Positions 23,672 to 25,256 of a DNA stretch of 25,256 nt are shown piece after piece. Origin of the DNA: a virus. The stretch covers positions 1 through 25,256 of IMG/VR virus record IMGVR_UViG_3300010430_000424; one strand, written 5' to 3'. The notes beneath the pieces were generated by a model. That model did no database searches, was not told where the DNA came from, and worked only from the letters and a program-made list of their open reading frames with translations. Numbering within the stretch: position 1 is the first letter of the stretch; every line of letters begins with the position of its first letter. The translations under genes and the position numbers were made by a program.

Positions 23672-24654
23672 TGCAATATACTTACAAGAATGCCGTTATT
23701 AAAATTGATGATAAGGACATTGTTGCCGAAAACATTTCTCTATCAATGAACGCCGAGTTGAATGGCGTTTTCACAGAGGGTAGAAAGAATAGTTATGCGT
23801 TTACCCCAATTAATGGCATTAATGGAACCTTGCAAATTTCTTATTATCTGACTGGTTCAGATCCAATTAGAAGCTACATTACATCAGAAGAGGGGAGTAT
23901 GAGCGGATATTTTGGTGGAATTTCTATCCCAAGTGGCTACCTAACATCTTACTCATCTGAATTTGCGCCAAACCAAATGATCAAGGCCAATGCCAATATA
24001 TCATTTTTTAATTCTCCAACTGGCACGTTCACACCGACATACAACCAGTCAAGTGAAAAATTAAAGTATTTGAATGTCTCTGATATTTCAATAACCGGGC
24101 ATTCACTAGGAAATCTTGATGATGTGGAATTAATAAGATACCAATATTCACAAAATGTGGCCCCGCAGTATCACATAGGAGATATAAGTCCAAGAAAGGT
24201 TGTTAGTGAGAATAAACAACTTAGTATGGCAATACAAAGCGCGCATATTTCCGGGGTTTTACCCCACCAAGGATCAAGCGCATATTTGCAGGTAAGCCTT
24301 TCACATCCAAGACTTCCAAATTTCTCAGACTCAATATTCATTGATGGTGTTGTAACAACAAGATCAATCAATACAAGTTCAAATGACACTATTTCAAACA
24401 ATTTGACCATAGAGCAAAATTATCTTACAAGGCGCCCGAGAATAACCTCATTGTCAAGAACGCAAACCAGCGGCGGTGACAATATAACAATTGGCGGAAC
24501 AAACATGAAGAATACAAAAAAAGTATTGTTCTGTATTAATGGGGAAACAGTTCCAAGAAAAGAAGCAACATTTTCAATCCTTAGTGATAGTGCAATAAGG
24601 GTAACGGTGCCATTGGGGGCAAGCCGTGGCATGATAGAAATTTTATCCGACTAA
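23671..24654 (+). CDS. Tail-tube-like protein with C-terminal IPT/TIG domain (fourth paralogue)
   Basis: 327 residues; the start overlaps the preceding stop. Residues ~1-250 are tube-like, with LQISYYLTGSDPIRSYI (about 54-70), SGYLTSYSSEFAPNQ (about 88-102) and APQYHIGDISPRK (about 164-176) corresponding to the other paralogues. Residues ~255-327 form one IPT/TIG-type Ig-like domain: RPRITSLSRTQTSGGDNITI, then GTNM, VLFCINGE, and a VPLGASRGMIEI ending. The TIG domain leads into a next gene made of TIG domains, so this protein may be the adaptor joining the tail body to an Ig-like fibre. Roles are inferred from domain order. Confidence 0.68.
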   Translation: MQYTYKNAVIKIDDKDIVAENISLSMNAELNGVFTEGRKNSYAFTPINGINGTLQISYYLTGSDPIRSYITSEEGSMSGYFGGISIPSGYLTSYSSEFAPNQMIKANANISFFNSPTGTFTPTYNQSSEKLKYLNVSDISITGHSLGNLDDVELIRYQYSQNVAPQYHIGDISPRKVVSENKQLSMAIQSAHISGVLPHQGSSAYLQVSLSHPRLPNFSDSIFIDGVVTTRSINTSSNDTISNNLTIEQNYLTRRPRITSLSRTQTSGGDNITIGGTNMKNTKKVLFCINGETVPRKEATFSILSDSAIRVTVPLGASRGMIEILSD

Positions 24655-24680
24655 TACCATGTTTATTTACCATGTTTATT
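24655..24680 (+). repeat. Exact 13-bp tandem duplication at the start of the TIG gene
   Basis: TACCATGTTTATT occurs at 24655-24667 and again at 24668-24680. Each copy has an ATG (24659 and 24672). The first opens only MFIYHVY before a TGA at 24680-24682, so only the second reaches the long frame. Confidence 0.9.
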
Positions 24681-25256
24681 GAGATTTTTGACAAGATATC
24701 CTCCGCGCAAATTGTAGTCAGCAATATTGACCCAAAAACAGGTGTTGTTGGTGAGATTATTAGGTTCAGTGGCCAAAATTTTTATGGAATTGATTCCGTA
24801 ACTTTTGCCGATGGTATTAGCGGTGATTTTTCTGTTATATCCGACAAAATAATGCTTGTCACTGTTCCAAATGGCGCCGCCTTTGGTGATGTTACAGTTA
24901 CCTCAACTTCTAGAAGCACAACTGGAACTTACTCAAGTTTTTATCCCTTTCCCAATGTAACTGGCTTTACTCCGAAAACTGGAACCTCTGGTGATGTTAT
25001 TTCAATTTTTGGCAATGCATTCTCTGGAATCACCGGGGTAAAAGTAAACAATCTTGATCTAGAGTCTTTTGCTGTTGTTAACAATTCAACAATTACCGGG
25101 GCAATTCCATCTGGGAATACAAAAGGAAATATATCTGTTCATGGATACTTTGGAATTTCGGATGTATCTGTAAAAGAATTTATTCCCCAGCCATCAGCAA
25201 TAACAGTATCTCCGAGCGGCGATATTAAGAATGCCCAAGTTACAATCAATGGTCTA
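24672..25256 (+). CDS. Tandem IPT/TIG-domain protein, probable tail fibre (3' end outside window)
   Basis: 195 residues are visible and the frame is open at the window end. After MFIEIFDKISSAQIVV come repeating Ig-like TIG units: first about residues 14-95 (NIDPKTGVVGEIIRFSGQNF, later VPNGAAFGDVTV), second about 96-175 (FTPKTGTSGDVISIFGNAF, later IPSGNTKGNISV), and a third beginning with ITVSPSGDIKNAQVTI. The pattern 'P..G..G..v.i.G..f....V.f' is the IPT/TIG signature. Repeated Ig-like domains in phage tails usually form extended fibres that bind sugars or cell surfaces weakly. The ATG lies in a 13-bp tandem duplication with no clear Shine-Dalgarno sequence. Fibre role is inferred. Confidence 0.75.
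   Translation, partial: MFIEIFDKISSAQIVVSNIDPKTGVVGEIIRFSGQNFYGIDSVTFADGISGDFSVISDKIMLVTVPNGAAFGDVTVTSTSRSTTGTYSSFYPFPNVTGFTPKTGTSGDVISIFGNAFSGITGVKVNNLDLESFAVVNNSTITGAIPSGNTKGNISVHGYFGISDVSVKEFIPQPSAITVSPSGDIKNAQVTINGL

Overview
This window is part of a tailed-phage genome with a long, non-contractile (siphovirus-type) tail. It holds most of the tail module. The DNA is AT-rich and densely coding; the longest gene-free gap is 128 bases (20255-20382), and no tRNA or rRNA gene was seen. Homologues of lambda M, L, K, I and J, together with a J-type Phage-tail_3 core, suggest a Gram-negative host. The host genus cannot be read from the sequence. Two homing-endonuclease genes and long Ser/Thr/Pro or Ser/Gly linkers are common in phages of aquatic metagenomes, but that origin is only inference.

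Layout. (1) 1-1656 (+): 3' part of a zinc-ribbon/Vsr-like homing endonuclease gene. (2) 1688-11654 (+): major tail tube protein, a hairpin terminator, a small unknown gene, a von Willebrand A (VWA) protein with its own sigma70-like promoter, two chaperone-position genes and a 1904-residue tape measure protein. (3) 20254-11656 (-): the tail-tip cluster in lambda order M, L, [antisense homing endonuclease], a free-standing JAB/JAMM protein, K (JAB + NlpC/P60), I, J and an unknown protein downstream of J. (4) 20383-25256 (+): a second tail set, with a tail-tube-like protein carrying a Pro-rich stalk and Cys-rich head, a second M paralogue, two more tail-tube-like proteins, and a tandem IPT/TIG-domain protein that runs off the window.

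How it works together. The tube protein polymerises along a length set by the tape measure protein. Its chaperones probably are the two genes just before the tape measure. The minus-strand cluster builds the tip, with L as the probable Fe-S hub, K as peptidase and muralytic enzyme, and J as receptor-binding hub. The 3' plus-strand set appears to be built from copies of the tube fold and of M, probably making decorations or extra tip and fibre parts.

Most notable: a short element (GTGTAAAA followed by an AT-rich tract) occurs six times, on both strands, each time 27-34 bases before the first gene of a transcription unit. It looks like a phage-specific promoter or control element for this bidirectional tail module. 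Also notable are four tube-fold paralogues, two M paralogues on opposite strands, two adjacent intact JAMM motifs, an insertion between the Fe-S cysteine pairs of the L homologue, and two chaperone-position genes in one frame separated by a single stop.
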